64,000 nucleotides of DNA from JARRON01 sp037383845 (GTDB lineage: Bacteria; Pseudomonadota; Gammaproteobacteria; Steroidobacterales; XN24): positions 1 through 64,000 of the forward strand of contig JARRON010000023.1 of assembly GCA_037383845.1 (NCBI GenBank), in the 5' to 3' direction. Positions 33,636 to 40,877 of this stretch are shown one piece after another. Position numbers and translations under genes: made by a program. The notes under the pieces were generated by a model. It was not told the origin of the DNA. It worked only from the letters and a program-made list of their open reading frames with translations, and searched no databases. The first letter of the stretch is position 1, and each line of letters opens with the position of its first letter.

Positions 33636-35504
33636 TCATCCCTCCCTCTCCGCCATATTTCTGACCAGGCACGATTCGAACCCTCGAGTGCAACAACAGT
33701 GGGTTCGACCCGAAGCCGGCCTCGCCGGCGAAGTTTCGTCGAAGAGCTCCAGGGTATTGCCTTCCACCTGCCAGGCCCGGGCCTGCGACAGGGCGCTGAC
33801 CAGGGCCCGTTCCCACGCATCCAGCGGAGGCGGGCAGGCCATGAGTGTTGCGGGTCCCGGCAGGAAGCTGATGTGGCCTTCGTCCAGCGAGTAGGCTCCC
33901 GTGAAATGGTTGCAGCCGACCGTGGCCCGGTACACCAGAGCATCGTCCACAGAGCGAAGCAACAGATGGGGCTCGCGGGCGCCCTCCACGGCGTCCACGG
34001 ACATCTCCCCGAGACTCTCGATCCGCCAGTAGGTATTCACCAGGGACGCATTCGCGCGGGAGCGCTCGCAGCTCTCCGTGGGCCAGACGTTGATGAATCG
34101 ATCCACGACGACCGCCGGCTCAGTGCCCTCGCCTTCCATCCTGGGACGGCGCGTGATCTGGCCCTCGAGCGTCGCGTACAGTGGCGAACCGGGCTGCACT
34201 TCAGCGGCCAGATAGGCCCGCTCCAGCTCGATGTAGTCGCCCTCCATGGCGACCGGGTAGCTCCGGCCGGTCAGGCACTCCCGGAACAGGGGCGCATCGG
34301 CCATATAGCGGAACTCGCCGCCGAGCAACATCCGCACGTCGGTCGGGTGCAGAGAACCGTCGGTGACCAGTTCATAGGGCAGTTTGGACTCAATTGGAGC
34401 GCCGTGGACATCCGTCGCTCGGAGCGTTCGCGACCCTTTGATCTCGAACCGCAGCGGCACCTCTGCGCCTCCTTGCAGCACCAGCATCCTGGAGCCCTCA
34501 TCGACGCGCCAGCGGCCGATGTCGTCCGAGGAGAAGTCCGCATCCCCGTCACCGCTCCCGTGGTCTCGTCGGCCGAGCCATGTCCGGCGCAGGTGGAACA
34601 CGTGGTCCGGCCAAAGGTCCAGGTGATAACGGATTGCCTCGCAGTCCGCGCACGGGAGGTCGCCGCGGAAAGTGGCAGGAAGCTCCAGGCCTCCGATCAT
34701 CGCCTTCCCGGCCGCCTCCGACTCCAGAACCGCCCTTACCTGCAGAGCGCCCTCATCCGAGCGCAGCTCCAGGCGGCTGCCCTCCCGCTGCACCACGTCG
34801 GCGCGCCCCAAAGCTGCCAGATACGCGGCTTCCTGGTGCATGACGCCTTCCGGGCGCGCGCACATCTTTCTGGTGGCCACGATCTCGCCAGTCTCCAGTC
34901 GCTCCCCGGAGAAGGCGTAGTCACCCCGGAAGCGGTTGCAGCCAGCGGACCCGGAAAGACTGTCCGCGCCGAAGGCAAGGGTCAATTCCGTCCCCTGCAG
35001 CACGCTCACCACGGCCTGCCTTCCATTGTTGTAACCGGTTACCCGCCAGCTCGTGCCCTCAATCCCCGCGGGCTGTTCGATGAACTCCGCCAGAACCCCG
35101 CGCTCTGCGTCCAGCAAGCTCAGCCGCGTATCCTGCAGGACGGCCTCCCGCGCCGATAACAGGGCGTCCCGGAAGGCATCGGCCTGGGCCATGACCGGCC
35201 CCGGGCAGGACCGCCGGGTCACCGACAGGGACTCGCCTACCCGCAGGCTGGCGCCGCGCTGTTCGTAGTCCCCGGCAAGGCGATTGCAGCCGTCTGTCCC
35301 GGAGATTCGGTTTCCTTCGCCGAACCGCAGGGTGATCTCGGAGCCGGCCAGGGGTGCTTCACCCCCAAGCGACGAAAGCCGCCAGGCGGTCCCCGCCAGG
35401 GCCTGGTCCGGCTCAGCCACCAGGGCGGCTCCCGCGGGCGCGAATGCCAGGGTCAAGGCGGCTGCCAGAGCCACCGGCGCGATGCGTATCGTCCGTGCTT
35501 TCAT
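33636..35504 (-). CDS. Exported META/NlpE multidomain protein with a C-terminus replaced by repeat sequence
   Basis: The 622-aa exported protein (signal peptide of about 28 residues) has at least four modules: two META (HslJ-like) domains (about 33-140 and 145-255; TDGCNRLAGDYE, SAGCNRFRGDY), an NlpE-like segment near 275 with CADCE, and a stretch with ITRRPRM. A third META domain from about 505 (VGCNHFTGAYS) completes them. The final META domain loses its last strand: after LFDE it continues into about 30 residues coded by the repeat copy (cysteine cluster CCC and FESC). ATG 35504 is chosen; upstream codons are not conserved-looking. Its role in envelope stress or heat resistance is inferred. 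Confidence 0.8.
   Translation of the reverse strand: MKARTIRIAPVALAAALTLAFAPAGAALVAEPDQALAGTAWRLSSLGGEAPLAGSEITLRFGEGNRISGTDGCNRLAGDYEQRGASLRVGESLSVTRRSCPGPVMAQADAFRDALLSAREAVLQDTRLSLLDAERGVLAEFIEQPAGIEGTSWRVTGYNNGRQAVVSVLQGTELTLAFGADSLSGSAGCNRFRGDYAFSGERLETGEIVATRKMCARPEGVMHQEAAYLAALGRADVVQREGSRLELRSDEGALQVRAVLESEAAGKAMIGGLELPATFRGDLPCADCEAIRYHLDLWPDHVFHLRRTWLGRRDHGSGDGDADFSSDDIGRWRVDEGSRMLVLQGGAEVPLRFEIKGSRTLRATDVHGAPIESKLPYELVTDGSLHPTDVRMLLGGEFRYMADAPLFRECLTGRSYPVAMEGDYIELERAYLAAEVQPGSPLYATLEGQITRRPRMEGEGTEPAVVVDRFINVWPTESCERSRANASLVNTYWRIESLGEMSVDAVEGAREPHLLLRSVDDALVYRATVGCNHFTGAYSLDEGHISFLPGPATLMACPPPLDAWERALVSALSQARAWQVEGNTLELFDETSPARPASGRTHCCCTRGFESCLVRNMAEREG
33638..33733 (+). repeat. 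Imperfect 96-bp direct repeat, copy 2, truncating the META gene
   Basis: Copy 2 repeats the last 18 nt of tRNA-Ser and all 78 nt that follow it in copy 1. Its right end at 33733 is exactly where the minus-strand META protein stops looking like a META domain, so this copy appears to have replaced the original end of that gene. Confidence 0.9.
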
Positions 35505-35562
35505 ACCGATCCTGCATGACAGAAGAACAAGAGGTCTTACCGGCCGACGCCCTCGGCCGAGC

Positions 35563-36054
35563 CTAAAGCACCACCGGCCGATCCGGGAGCTCGTTGTCGC
35601 GGTCGCCGTCCCGCGCCGGAAAGCACCGGGCCATGAAGGTTGCCACCCGCTCGATGCCGGCGACAACGCCGGAGCCGAAGCGACCGGCCCGGAACTCCGA
35701 CTCCATCGCCTCGCAGGCCTGTCGCCATTCGGCATCGGAAACCCCATGCCGGTATCCGCGGTCAGCAACGATCTCCACGTCGTGCTCGGCGATGAGCACG
35801 TAGATAAGCACGCCAGAGTCCTCGGCGGTATCCCAGACGCCAAGTACCGAGAAGACCTCGATGGCCCGCTCCCGGGCGGTTTCCCCGCGGACCAGGGGTC
35901 CGATGTCGAGCGCGGACTCGATCGCGACCCGCAGCTGACCGCGGTGGCTCATCTCTGTCCGGGCGATGGCCGCCTCGATTTCCTCAAGCACGGATTGGGG
36001 GAAACGCCGCCTGAGGGCGAGCCGGCCGGTGCAAAGATGTTTCAGTACCCGCAT
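35563..36054 (-). CDS. TPM-domain (YgcG-like) protein without signal peptide
   Basis: The 163-aa protein resembles the TPM domain (PF04536-type) of YgcG/photosystem-repair proteins: it has a central GVLIYVLIAEHDVEIVADRGY block and an aspartate-rich end. It lacks a signal peptide and membrane helices, unlike its neighbour. In many genomes a LemA gene is followed by two TPM proteins, one exported and one not, as here. Function is unknown. It lies 9 nt after the larger TPM gene, so it is probably the last gene of lemA-TPM-TPM. Confidence 0.75.
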   Translation of the reverse strand: MRVLKHLCTGRLALRRRFPQSVLEEIEAAIARTEMSHRGQLRVAIESALDIGPLVRGETARERAIEVFSVLGVWDTAEDSGVLIYVLIAEHDVEIVADRGYRHGVSDAEWRQACEAMESEFRAGRFGSGVVAGIERVATFMARCFPARDGDRDNELPDRPVVL

Positions 36055-36063
36055 TGCTCCCCC

Positions 36064-36936
36064 CTACCAGCTGCCCGAGGCGCCACCGCCACCGAAACTG
36101 CCGCCGCCGCCGCCGAAGCCGCCCCCGCCCCCGAAACCGCCGCCGCCTCCGAAGCCGCCCGGGAACGTACCGCGGGATCCCCGGCTCGCCCAGCCGCCCG
36201 GATGCCCCAGTCCGGTCCCGCCCAGGGTGAAGAGGAAAACAAACCCGCCGAGGAAGAGCGCGATGGGCACGACGCCGGTGACCAGCCACGCGGCTCCGCC
36301 GGTGAGGCCGCCGGTGGCCAGCGCTCCGGGTACAACGCCCAGGGCCCGGCGTAGGAGCCCGCCGAGGAAGATGCCTCCGATGAGCACCGCCGGCCAGGGG
36401 AAGTCCGCCAGACTGCCGTCACCATCAGGACGCGCAGACGGTGGCGGCAGCGGCTCGCCCTTGACCAGCTGCACCAGGCGATCCACCCCGGCGGCGATTC
36501 CGCCGTCGATGTCGCCGTTACGGAAGTGCGGCACGATGGCCTCGTCAATGATGCGGTTGGCCAGGGCGTCGGGTATGGCGCCCTCCAGGCCGTACCCTAC
36601 TTCGATTCGAAGCCTTCGATCCTCGGTTGCCACGACCAGCAGCGCGCCGTCGTCGACGCCTTCCCGGCCGAGCCGCCACGACTCGGCCACCCGGAAGGCA
36701 TATTGCTCGATGGATTCCGGGCGGGTCGTGGGCACCAGGAGCACCGCGATCTGGGCTCCCGTTTCCATCTCCAGGGAGGCCAGCTTTTCTTCGATAGCGA
36801 TCCGCTGGACGGAATTGAGAGCACCCGCGACGTCGTTGACCCGCCCGGTCAGCTCGGGAACGGGCTGCTGGGCACCGGCTGCACTGGCGAGGACGCACAG
36901 GGCGATCGCGAGGAACGCCCGAATCAAGGCTGGCAC
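36064..36936 (-). CDS. YgcG-family TPM-domain membrane protein with a Gly-rich tail
   Basis: The 290-aa protein has a signal peptide ending near AGAQQ, a TPM domain (about residues 25-165) with VPTTRPESIEQYA and IEVGYGLEGAIPDAL, and two membrane helices (about 180-240). A tail of FGGGGG repeats ends in SGSW, as in YgcG proteins. The start is not certain: a GTG at 36936, 4 nt after the lemA stop, gives a normal signal peptide, while an upstream ATG would overlap lemA. It lies in a lemA-TPM-TPM cluster of unknown function. Confidence 0.8.
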   Translation of the reverse strand: MPALIRAFLAIALCVLASAAGAQQPVPELTGRVNDVAGALNSVQRIAIEEKLASLEMETGAQIAVLLVPTTRPESIEQYAFRVAESWRLGREGVDDGALLVVATEDRRLRIEVGYGLEGAIPDALANRIIDEAIVPHFRNGDIDGGIAAGVDRLVQLVKGEPLPPPSARPDGDGSLADFPWPAVLIGGIFLGGLLRRALGVVPGALATGGLTGGAAWLVTGVVPIALFLGGFVFLFTLGGTGLGHPGGWASRGSRGTFPGGFGGGGGFGGGGGFGGGGGSFGGGGASGSW

Positions 36937-36940
36937 CCGA

Positions 36941-37555
36941 TCAGCTGTCCCCGCCAAACTGGACCTCGGGCGGCTCAGCGATCTCCGCCTCGTTCTCGAC
37001 GCTGAAATTCGGCTTGGTGTCAAATCCGAAGATCATGGCCGTGAGATTGGTAGGGAACTGCCGGACAGTAGTGTTGTACTCCTGGACGGCCTGGATGTAC
37101 CGGTTACGAGCCACCGCTATCCTGTTCTCCGTGCCTTCCAGCTGCGCCTGCAGGTCCCGGAAGTTCTGGTCCGACTTCAGCTCGGGATAGGCCTCGACCG
37201 TAACCAGCAACCGGGACAGCGCCGAGGAAAGTTCGCCCTGCGCCTGCTCGAACTGCCGGAAGGCCGCCGGGTCGTCGATCATGTCGGGGCTGACCTGGAT
37301 GCTGCTGGCTTTCGCGCGGGCCTCGGTCACCTGGGTCAGCACCTCTTTCTCCTGCTCCGCGAAGGCTTCCACCGTCCGGACCAGGTTGGGAATGAGATCG
37401 GCCCGGCGCTTGTACTGGTTCACCACCTCCGACCAGGCAGCGCTGATCTGCTCGTCTTCTGCCTGAAGCCGGTTGTAGCCGCAGCCGGACAGGAAGAGCA
37501 CCAGCCCGGACAACATGATGAGACGCCCTGCCAGCGCCAGCGTGGAATTCCCCAT
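36941..37555 (-). CDS. lemA: LemA-family membrane protein
   Basis: LemA proteins have an N-terminal membrane anchor and a long helical bundle; their cellular role is unclear. The 204-aa protein has a leader that ends in LSGC, a likely lipobox (C25), then the family blocks YNRLQ, RADLIPNLVRTVEAFAEQE and YIQAVQEYNTTVRQFP near the end. It is the first gene of a lemA-TPM-TPM unit, and the next gene starts 4 nt after its stop. A lipid anchor in place of the more usual single helix is possible. Confidence 0.9.
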   Translation of the reverse strand: MGNSTLALAGRLIMLSGLVLFLSGCGYNRLQAEDEQISAAWSEVVNQYKRRADLIPNLVRTVEAFAEQEKEVLTQVTEARAKASSIQVSPDMIDDPAAFRQFEQAQGELSSALSRLLVTVEAYPELKSDQNFRDLQAQLEGTENRIAVARNRYIQAVQEYNTTVRQFPTNLTAMIFGFDTKPNFSVENEAEIAEPPEVQFGGDS

Positions 37556-37617
37556 GGCTCATCCTCTCCCTTCAATGTGGATAAAGCGGCTTCCGGGCGT
37601 ACGCCGGAGGCAGATCG

Positions 37618-38268
37618 TCAAAGTGTTCCCTCTCTGGCCGCCTGCTTCATTTCCTCGTTGGCGTAGATCGCCAGCTCCACGCGTCGGTTCTTCGACCGGT
37701 TCGCTTCGCTGTCGTTCGGATACTTGGGCTGACTTTCGCCGTACCACATCTCGTCAAGCCTGGCGGGATCGACGCCCTGGCTGACGAAGAAATCACTCAC
37801 TGACTCGGCACGGGCCTTCGACACCCGCATGTTGACCTCGTCGGTGCTGGTGTCGTCCGTGTGACCCTCGATGAGAATATTGGTGTCGGGATAGCGCTTG
37901 AAAACTTCCGCCGCCGCGGCGAGATCGTCCCGGTACTGGGGACTGATTTCTGCGGAATTGATCTTGAACATGAGCGCGGCCGGGAAGGTCATGTTGATGC
38001 CCTCGCCGACGCGGTTGACCTCGGCTGTGGGGACGGCCTGTTCCAGCTCCTTCGCCTGCTCGTCCATGTGGGCGCCGATCCGATTGCCCGCCAGCCCGCC
38101 GATCGCCGCGCCGGCGAGCACACCCCAGATACTTCCGTCACTGACCGCCGCGCCCACCGCCGCACCGCCGATGCCGCCGATGAGGGTGCCCTGCTGCTCC
38201 CGGTTCATATTCGCGCAGGCGGCAAGCGTTACGCTCGCGGACAGCGCAATGATGATGGACTTTCTCAT
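37618..38268 (-). CDS. OmpA-family outer-membrane lipoprotein with a glycine-zipper domain (YiaD-like)
   Basis: The 216-aa protein has a lipobox LAAC (C18). A glycine-zipper segment follows (GGIGGAAVGAAVSDGS, GAAIGGLAGNRIG), probably membrane-interacting. A C-terminal OmpA peptidoglycan-binding domain has EGHTDDTSTDEVN and the RVEL end. This is the layout of YiaD-type proteins; the window also has Pal, so this is a second OmpA-like lipoprotein. It stands alone, upstream of the lemA cluster on the same strand, 62 nt from the lemA start. Confidence 0.85.
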   Translation of the reverse strand: MRKSIIIALSASVTLAACANMNREQQGTLIGGIGGAAVGAAVSDGSIWGVLAGAAIGGLAGNRIGAHMDEQAKELEQAVPTAEVNRVGEGINMTFPAALMFKINSAEISPQYRDDLAAAAEVFKRYPDTNILIEGHTDDTSTDEVNMRVSKARAESVSDFFVSQGVDPARLDEMWYGESQPKYPNDSEANRSKNRRVELAIYANEEMKQAAREGTL

Positions 38269-38342
38269 GTTGTGCGTCGCTCCTCGAATAAAAGGTCACG
38301 GCGTCCCGATGTGCCGACCGGCGGCGCCTGCACGGGCGCCGT

Positions 38343-39167
38343 CTACCGACATACCAGGGCCGAAAACATGTCCAGCTGCATGTTACGCAGGCCCAGCTCG
38401 ATGGCCCGGGTCGTCTCCGCGCAGACCAGCGCCGTTTCTTCCGGAGTCATCTTCGCCCGGAGCTCGCCGGCGTTCGTGGTCCCGTACTTGTCCTGCATCT
38501 GCTTCAGGCGCGCTTCGCTGCGGATCTCGTACATACCCGCACCGGTGCGTCCCATCTCGACGGCCCGGTCATAGTCGGCGAAGGCGCCGGCGTAGTCGCC
38601 CCGCTCGACCGCGTAATCCCCACGGATGACGTAAAGGTCCGGGTTGCCGGGATCCAGTTCCATGGCCTTTGCAAGGTACTGGTCCGCCTCGGCGCCCTTG
38701 CCGGCGCGGAAGTTCAGCTCGGAGACCTTGGCATAGATGGTGGCCCGCTCCGCCACGTTCTGGTTCTTCTCGGTCAGCTCGATGATGCGATTGTAGTCGG
38801 CCGTTGCCGCATCCATCCTGCCGGTCTTCTCGTAGGCGTACGCGCGCTCGAAGAGCCCGCTGAGGCTGGTGCCTTCGCTGACCTCCAGGGCCGCCTCGGC
38901 CGCCTCGACGGCCTGCTCATGCTGTCCCATGCCGTTCAGCGCGTGCGCGCGGCCGACCTGTACTGCCTCCTCGCCATCCCGGGTATCGCATTCGGTAACC
39001 AGGGCATTGAACGCCGCCAGCGCCTCCTCGTGCTGGCCGGCGTCGCTGAGGGCTTCGGCCGAGGCCACCTGGTCACGACAGGCCTCGTTCATGGTGAAAA
39101 GCTGGGCATGAGCCGCGCCGGCCAGCAGCAGCAACGCTGTCGTGGCCAGATATCTTGGCTGTGACAT
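38343..39167 (-). CDS. Exported TPR protein
   Basis: The 274-aa protein has a cleavable signal peptide (about residues 1-22, ending HAQ) and TPRs from about residue 30 to 235 (for example GQHEEALAAFNALV and GDYAGAFADYDRAVEMG). No other domain is visible, and its partner is unknown. ATG 39167 is preferred over the long frame that starts 32 codons upstream, since GGAGGAATACAGGAG lies directly before it. It is divergent from the BCCT operon. Confidence 0.8.
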   Translation of the reverse strand: MSQPRYLATTALLLLAGAAHAQLFTMNEACRDQVASAEALSDAGQHEEALAAFNALVTECDTRDGEEAVQVGRAHALNGMGQHEQAVEAAEAALEVSEGTSLSGLFERAYAYEKTGRMDAATADYNRIIELTEKNQNVAERATIYAKVSELNFRAGKGAEADQYLAKAMELDPGNPDLYVIRGDYAVERGDYAGAFADYDRAVEMGRTGAGMYEIRSEARLKQMQDKYGTTNAGELRAKMTPEETALVCAETTRAIELGLRNMQLDMFSALVCR

Positions 39168-39289
39168 CTCCTGTATTCCTCCTCCGGCCCGCGCCGACAA
39201 TGTCTGCACGGAAGCCGCGGAGCGGCCACCCGCCCTATCGCGGCAAGAGGCGAGCATAGTCAACGGGCGACCGTGAATCCACCTGAGGA

Positions 39290-39319
39290 GCCTCCCGCGT
39301 CCTGCAGGGCGCGGGAGGC
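39290..39319 (+). promoter_or_regulatory. Strong hairpin in the leader of the BCCT operon
   Basis: GCCTCCCGCG (39290-39299) and CGCGGGAGGC (39310-39319) form a perfect 10-bp stem with a 10-nt loop, 44 nt upstream of the BCCT start. No T-tract follows, so it is not a normal terminator, and the upstream TPR gene runs the other way. It may be an operator, an mRNA-stabilising or thermosensing leader structure, or part of a control element. Confidence 0.4.
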
Positions 39320-39362
39320 CTGTGCTACCTTAAATCGCCGGAGTCAAGAAAAAGAGATCATT

Positions 39363-40877
39363 ATGGGGGAGTCCGGCAAAACGACCCACACGGGCAGGAG
39401 CGGGCGGGTCGTGATGACAGTCTCGCTCGCCCTGGTAGGCTTCTTCGGGATATGGGGTCTTATCGCCCCGGCCGGCATGACCTCCGCGGCCACCGGCGCT
39501 GTGTCCGCCGTACTGTCCAGCGTGGGCTGGCTGTATCTTCTCCTGACCACCAGCTTTCTCGTGCTGAGCGCCTGGCTGGCCCTGGGACCCTACGGCAGCA
39601 TCAAGCTCGGGCCTGACGACTCAGAGCCGGAATTCTCCACCGTATCCTGGCTGGCCATGCTCTTTGCCGGGGGTATGGGCGCCGGCCTGGTGTTCTGGGG
39701 CGTGGCCGAACCCGTCTCCCATTTCGCTTTCCCGCCGGGGACCACCGAAGCGTCTTCGTCGGAATCGGCCCGGCTGGCCATGGTTCTGGCCAATCTTCAC
39801 TGGGGCTTCCACGCCTGGTCCATATACGGCGTCTGCGCCCTGGTGATCGGGTACTTCATGTTCCGGCGAAGCATGCCGGGGCTCGTCTCGACGCCGATCC
39901 GGGCCAGCCTGCCGCACTCGAAAACAACCCGCGTCCTCGGCTTCACGGCCGACATCATCGGCGTGTTCGCCGTGGTCTTCGGCCTGGCCGGTTCCCTCGT
40001 CCTGGGTGTGCTCCAGGTCCGCGCGGGATTGTCCCAGGTGTTCAACATCCCGGCGACCGACGCCGTGAGCCTGGCTATCCTGGGCGTAGTGGTGGTGGCG
40101 TTCATGATCTCGGCGTCCACCGGACTGGGCCAGGGGATCAAGATCCTCAGTAACGTGAACATGGCCATCGCGATCTCGCTGATGCTCTTCGTGCTCGTGG
40201 CCGGGCCCACGGCGTACCTGATGGAGAGCTTCGTCAACTCCGTGGGCGACTATTTCTCCCACCTGGTGGCCTATTCGTTCCGGCTCCTGTCCTACGAGGG
40301 CCAGATGGACTGGACCAGCGGCTGGACGCTGACCTACCTGATCTGGTGGGTCGCCTGGGGACCCTTCGTCGGCGTTTTCATCGCGCGGATCAGCCGCGGC
40401 CGCACGATCCGGGAGTTCTGCATGGGCGTCATCCTGGTGCCGACCCTGTTCTCCATTCTCTGGTTCTCGGTGATGGGGGGCGCCGGCATCTGGGACGAAC
40501 TGGAGGGCGGAGGTGGACTGGCGGGACTGGTGGCAGAAGACGTGTCCACCGCGCTGTTTGCCCTGCCGGCCGGCGTGGTGCTGAATATGCTCGCCGTCCT
40601 GCTCGTGTTCATCTTCCTCGTCACCAGCGCTGACTCGGGTACGTTCGTCGTCAGCATGATGAGCTCCGAAGGCAGCCTGGAGCCCTCAACGCGACTGAAG
40701 CTGGTCTGGGGCGTTGCCATCGCCGCCCTGACGGTGTCCATTCTGGTAGCAGGCAGCGTGGACGTGGCCAAGGCCATGGCCGTGTTCGGCGCCCTCCCCT
40801 TTACCCTGATCATCGTTATACAGATCGTCGGTTTCCTGCGAGCCATACGACAGGAAAACCCGGGAGGTGAGGCATGA
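39363..40877 (+). CDS. BCCT-family betaine/choline/carnitine transporter
   Basis: BCCT carriers import quaternary-ammonium osmolytes such as choline, betaine or carnitine with sodium or protons. The 504-aa protein has 12 predicted helices, the GMGAGLVFWGVAEPVSHF motif of helix 3 (sodium site) and the Trp-rich segment YLIWWVAWGPFVGVFIARIS, which contains the substrate-binding tryptophans. The C-terminal tail is short, so BetP-type osmosensing by a long tail is unlikely. ATG 39363 lies after an AG-rich GTCAAGAAAAAGAGA. Its stop overlaps the next start by 4 nt (ATGA). Confidence 0.93.
   Translation: MGESGKTTHTGRSGRVVMTVSLALVGFFGIWGLIAPAGMTSAATGAVSAVLSSVGWLYLLLTTSFLVLSAWLALGPYGSIKLGPDDSEPEFSTVSWLAMLFAGGMGAGLVFWGVAEPVSHFAFPPGTTEASSSESARLAMVLANLHWGFHAWSIYGVCALVIGYFMFRRSMPGLVSTPIRASLPHSKTTRVLGFTADIIGVFAVVFGLAGSLVLGVLQVRAGLSQVFNIPATDAVSLAILGVVVVAFMISASTGLGQGIKILSNVNMAIAISLMLFVLVAGPTAYLMESFVNSVGDYFSHLVAYSFRLLSYEGQMDWTSGWTLTYLIWWVAWGPFVGVFIARISRGRTIREFCMGVILVPTLFSILWFSVMGGAGIWDELEGGGGLAGLVAEDVSTALFALPAGVVLNMLAVLLVFIFLVTSADSGTFVVSMMSSEGSLEPSTRLKLVWGVAIAALTVSILVAGSVDVAKAMAVFGALPFTLIIVIQIVGFLRAIRQENPGGEA

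Noticed and set aside
33308..33943. Open frames across tRNA-Ser and the duplication on the minus strand
   Set aside because: They read antisense tRNA sequence and repeat DNA; no protein family features are seen.
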